7,636 nucleotides of DNA from Phycisphaerales bacterium (GTDB lineage Bacteria; Planctomycetota; Phycisphaerae; SM23-33): positions 1-7,636 of the forward strand of contig PMYM01000200.1 of the NCBI GenBank assembly GCA_003171235.1. The letters run 5' to 3'. Positions 6,372 to 7,636 of this stretch are shown one piece after another; position 1 is the first letter of the stretch; every line of letters starts with the position of its first letter. The notes beneath the pieces were generated by a model. The model ran no database searches and was not told the DNA's origin. It saw only the letters and a program-made list of their open reading frames with translations. The translations under genes and the position numbers were made by a program.

Positions 6372-6471
6372 TTTACGATTTTCGATTTACGATTTTCGAT
6401 TTGTCGAAGCCAAGGCAATGCCTCTGGCTTTTGCTGTTAAATCGTAAATCGAACATCGCAAATCGAAAATC
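6372..6471. repeat. AT-rich palindromic dispersed repeat, copy 1
   Basis: Inverted arms at 6377-6402 and 6446-6471 (26 nt, two mismatches) consist of alternating CGATTTT/CGATTTAC words. They enclose a GC-rich hairpin: AGCCAAGGC (6408-6416) pairs with GCCT-C-TGGCT (6420-6429) around an AAT loop, with one bulged C. The AT-rich base pattern contrasts sharply with the GC-rich surroundings. The copy ends 4 nt from the stop codon of the SGNH gene (6476-6478, minus strand). Its right 68 nt (6404-6471) match copy 2 at 66 positions. It has no ORF of its own, so any mobility would depend on machinery elsewhere. Confidence 0.85.
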
Positions 6472-6475
6472 TTCA

Positions 6476-7126
6476 TCATTTCCATTCAAAGCCCACCGCG
6501 TCCAGGAAGGCCTTGGCGATGAGCATGTGCCCGGCCTGGTTGGGGTGAACGCGGTCCCAGGCCAGCGCCCCGGCGTAGGTGGTCTTGAGGGCCTGGTCGA
6601 ATGCCGCCTGCACGTCCACCAGGATGGCCCCGTGCCGCCGGGCCACTTTCTTCATCGCCGCGCCGTAACGGTCCATCATGGCGCGCATCGGCTCCTGGCG
6701 GTTGGGTTCGATGTAGTAGGGGGTCATCATCACCAGGCCGGCCAGCTTCGGCAGGGTGCGGCTGACCAGGTCTTCCAGCGTGGCTGCGTACTCGCCGATG
6801 GGCACGTGCAGTTCTTTCTGCAAGGGCGAGTCGAACTGCCGCCACACGTCGTTGATGCCGATCATGATCGACAGCCAGTCGGGCTTCTGGTCCAGCACGT
6901 CGCTTTGCCAGCGGGCCGGCAGGTCGCGCGAGCGGTCGCCGCCGTTGCCGACGTTGACCACGCGGATGGCCTGCTGGGGACACACCGCCCCCAGCAGGGC
7001 GTTGACCAGGTTGACGTAGCCCCGGCCCAGCGGGTCGAAAAGGCCCTCGACCGCGGGACGCGCCCGTCCGGCGTCGGTGATGGAGTCGCCGATGAAAACC
7101 AACTTGGAACCCTTGGCAATCTTCAT
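6476..7126 (-). CDS. SGNH/GDSL-family hydrolase (probable esterase)
   Basis: This 216-residue protein has no signal peptide, so it is probably cytoplasmic. All SGNH blocks are present. Block I is VFIGDSITDAG with nucleophile S15, block II is NVGNGGDRSRDL with G60, block III is GINDVW with N92, and block V is DRVHPNQAGH with D191 and H194. These are the expected serine-hydrolase residues for an acyl or acetyl esterase. The region LSIMIGINDVW and MTPYYIEPNRQEPMRAMMDRYG resembles the rhamnogalacturonan-acetylesterase-like or Lipase_GDSL_2 subgroup often found in carbohydrate-degrading bacteria, but the substrate cannot be set from sequence. The start ATG at 7126 has AAAGGGA (7130-7136 on the minus strand) close upstream, about 4 nt away, which is rather tight. 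The gene is bracketed by the two palindromic repeats, which separate it from mtnA upstream and the DUF4139-like gene downstream. Confidence 0.88.
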   Translation of the reverse strand: MKIAKGSKLVFIGDSITDAGRARPAVEGLFDPLGRGYVNLVNALLGAVCPQQAIRVVNVGNGGDRSRDLPARWQSDVLDQKPDWLSIMIGINDVWRQFDSPLQKELHVPIGEYAATLEDLVSRTLPKLAGLVMMTPYYIEPNRQEPMRAMMDRYGAAMKKVARRHGAILVDVQAAFDQALKTTYAGALAWDRVHPNQAGHMLIAKAFLDAVGFEWK

Positions 7127-7170
7127 GATTCCCTTTCTAGAACAACCTCATGCTATAGGCAGATTTTCCG

Positions 7171-7277
7171 TTTACCATTTTCGATTCACGATTTTCGATT
7201 GTCGATTTATCGAAGCCAAGGCAATGCCTCTGGCTCTTGCTGTTAAATCGTAAATCGAACATCGTAAATCGAAAATC
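7171..7277. repeat. AT-rich palindromic dispersed repeat, copy 2
   Basis: This copy is in the same orientation as copy 1. Its arms are longer: 7177-7209 and 7244-7276 pair over 33 nt with four mismatches. They enclose the same AGCCAAGGC...TGGCT core hairpin (7214-7235). The match to copy 1 over 7210-7277 differs at two bases only. The left arm carries about 7 nt that copy 1 lacks. The copy ends 2 nt from the mtnA stop codon (7280-7282, minus strand). Since it follows a minus-strand gene it would be transcribed as a long hairpin in the mtnA 3' UTR. Confidence 0.85.
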
Positions 7278-7279
7278 AT

Positions 7280-7636
7280 TCATCCAATCGCCGGGGCGAT
7301 GACGCGGGCGATGTCCTGGGCAGTCGGGCGGATGATGCCCTTCTCGGTGATGATGCCGGTGATCAGTTCGGCCGGCGTGACGTCGAAGGCCGGATTCCGC
7401 GCCGAAACGCCCGCCGGGGCGATTCTCACTTTCACCAGCCTGCCCTGCTCGTCCAGCCCTACCACGGAGGTCACCTCTTCGCCGCTGCGCTCTTCGATGG
7501 GGATGCCCTGGCCGTCGGGGCAGTTCAAATCAAAGGTGCTGGAGGGGGCGGCGATGTAGAAGGGTATGCCGCTGGCCCGGGCGCAAAGGGCTTTCTCATA
7601 GGTGCCGATCTTGTTGGCCGTGTCGCCGTTGGCGGC
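7280..7636 (-). CDS. mtnA: S-methyl-5-thioribose-1-phosphate isomerase, C-terminal third
   Basis: The frame is open from the right edge of the window to the TGA at 7282-7280, giving 118 residues; the start lies off the edge. MtnA converts methylthioribose-1-phosphate to methylthioribulose-1-phosphate in the cytoplasm, a step of the methionine salvage pathway. The fragment opens with AANGDTANKIGTY, then IPFYIAAPSSTFDL, IPIEERSGEEVT and ARNPAFDVTPAELITGIITEKGIIRP. These are the conserved C-terminal blocks of MtnA in the eIF-2B alpha/beta/delta-like family, in the right order and spacing. The catalytic Cys and Asp of the family lie before this part, so their presence cannot be checked here. A TTG at 7528 in this frame is an internal leucine codon, not a start. 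Other eIF-2B-like isomerases (for example ribose-1,5-bisphosphate isomerase) share the fold, but the IPIEER and NPAFDVTP blocks favour MtnA. Confidence 0.93.
   Translation of the reverse strand, partial: AANGDTANKIGTYEKALCARASGIPFYIAAPSSTFDLNCPDGQGIPIEERSGEEVTSVVGLDEQGRLVKVRIAPAGVSARNPAFDVTPAELITGIITEKGIIRPTAQDIARVIAPAIG

Noticed and set aside
7152..7157. TATAGC on the minus strand as a -10 box for the SGNH gene
   Set aside because: No acceptable -35 element is present at the right spacing and the hexamer is only a partial match.
6401..7246. Plus-strand frame of 281 codons spanning the SGNH gene and both repeats
   Set aside because: It starts inside repeat copy 1 and ends inside copy 2, and its middle is antisense to a hydrolase with all catalytic blocks; it is a shadow.
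6372..7277. The repeated AT-rich elements as a CRISPR array
   Set aside because: There are only two copies about 800 nt apart with a gene between them, they are long palindromes, and no spacer-repeat periodicity exists.
6372..7277. The repeat-flanked SGNH gene as a composite transposon
   Set aside because: The flanking elements encode no transposase, no target-site duplication is visible, and each copy is better explained as an independent element placed after a stop codon.

Overview
The window reads as a GC-rich bacterial chromosome, most likely a Planctomycetota member of the Phycisphaerae type. This is an inference from gene style: an ECF sigma factor overlapping a single-pass membrane gene with a large exported domain, a DUF4139-like secreted protein, a cluster of short palindromes, and AT-rich dispersed repeats built from ATCGTAAATCGAAAATC-like words. 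No rRNA, tRNA, transposase, CRISPR array or phage gene is visible.

Layout, left to right. Positions 1-546 (+) hold the C-terminal part of a polytopic membrane protein of the CcdA/DsbD transmembrane type, closest in my memory to the ArsG-family permeases. Positions 547-967 are non-coding and packed with nested palindromes. A TATAAT box and a strong ribosome binding site then lead into an aldo/keto reductase (996-1853, +). Next is a probable two-gene operon, an ECF-like sigma factor (2020-2550, +) overlapping a one-TM protein with a large ectodomain (2537-4321, +), which I read as a candidate sigma regulator or sensor. The operon ends in a hairpin plus T-tract terminator (4413-4487) that separates it from the convergent minus-strand genes. 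A doubtful 47-codon ORF (4318-4461) is coupled to the end of the operon by an ATGA overlap.

The right half runs on the minus strand, in transcription order: the C-terminal third of mtnA (methylthioribose-1-phosphate isomerase, 7280-7636), an SGNH/GDSL hydrolase (6476-7126) and a secreted DUF4139-like protein (4500-6311). Two near-identical AT-rich palindromic repeats, about 100 nt each and in direct orientation, lie at 6372-6471 and 7171-7277. They flank the SGNH gene, and each sits 2-4 nt beyond a stop codon.

Only the sigma/membrane pair shows clear functional linkage. The other genes look like ordinary chromosomal neighbours. The items most worth follow-up are the sigma/ectodomain pair, the stop-abutting repeat pair and the palindrome cluster upstream of the reductase.
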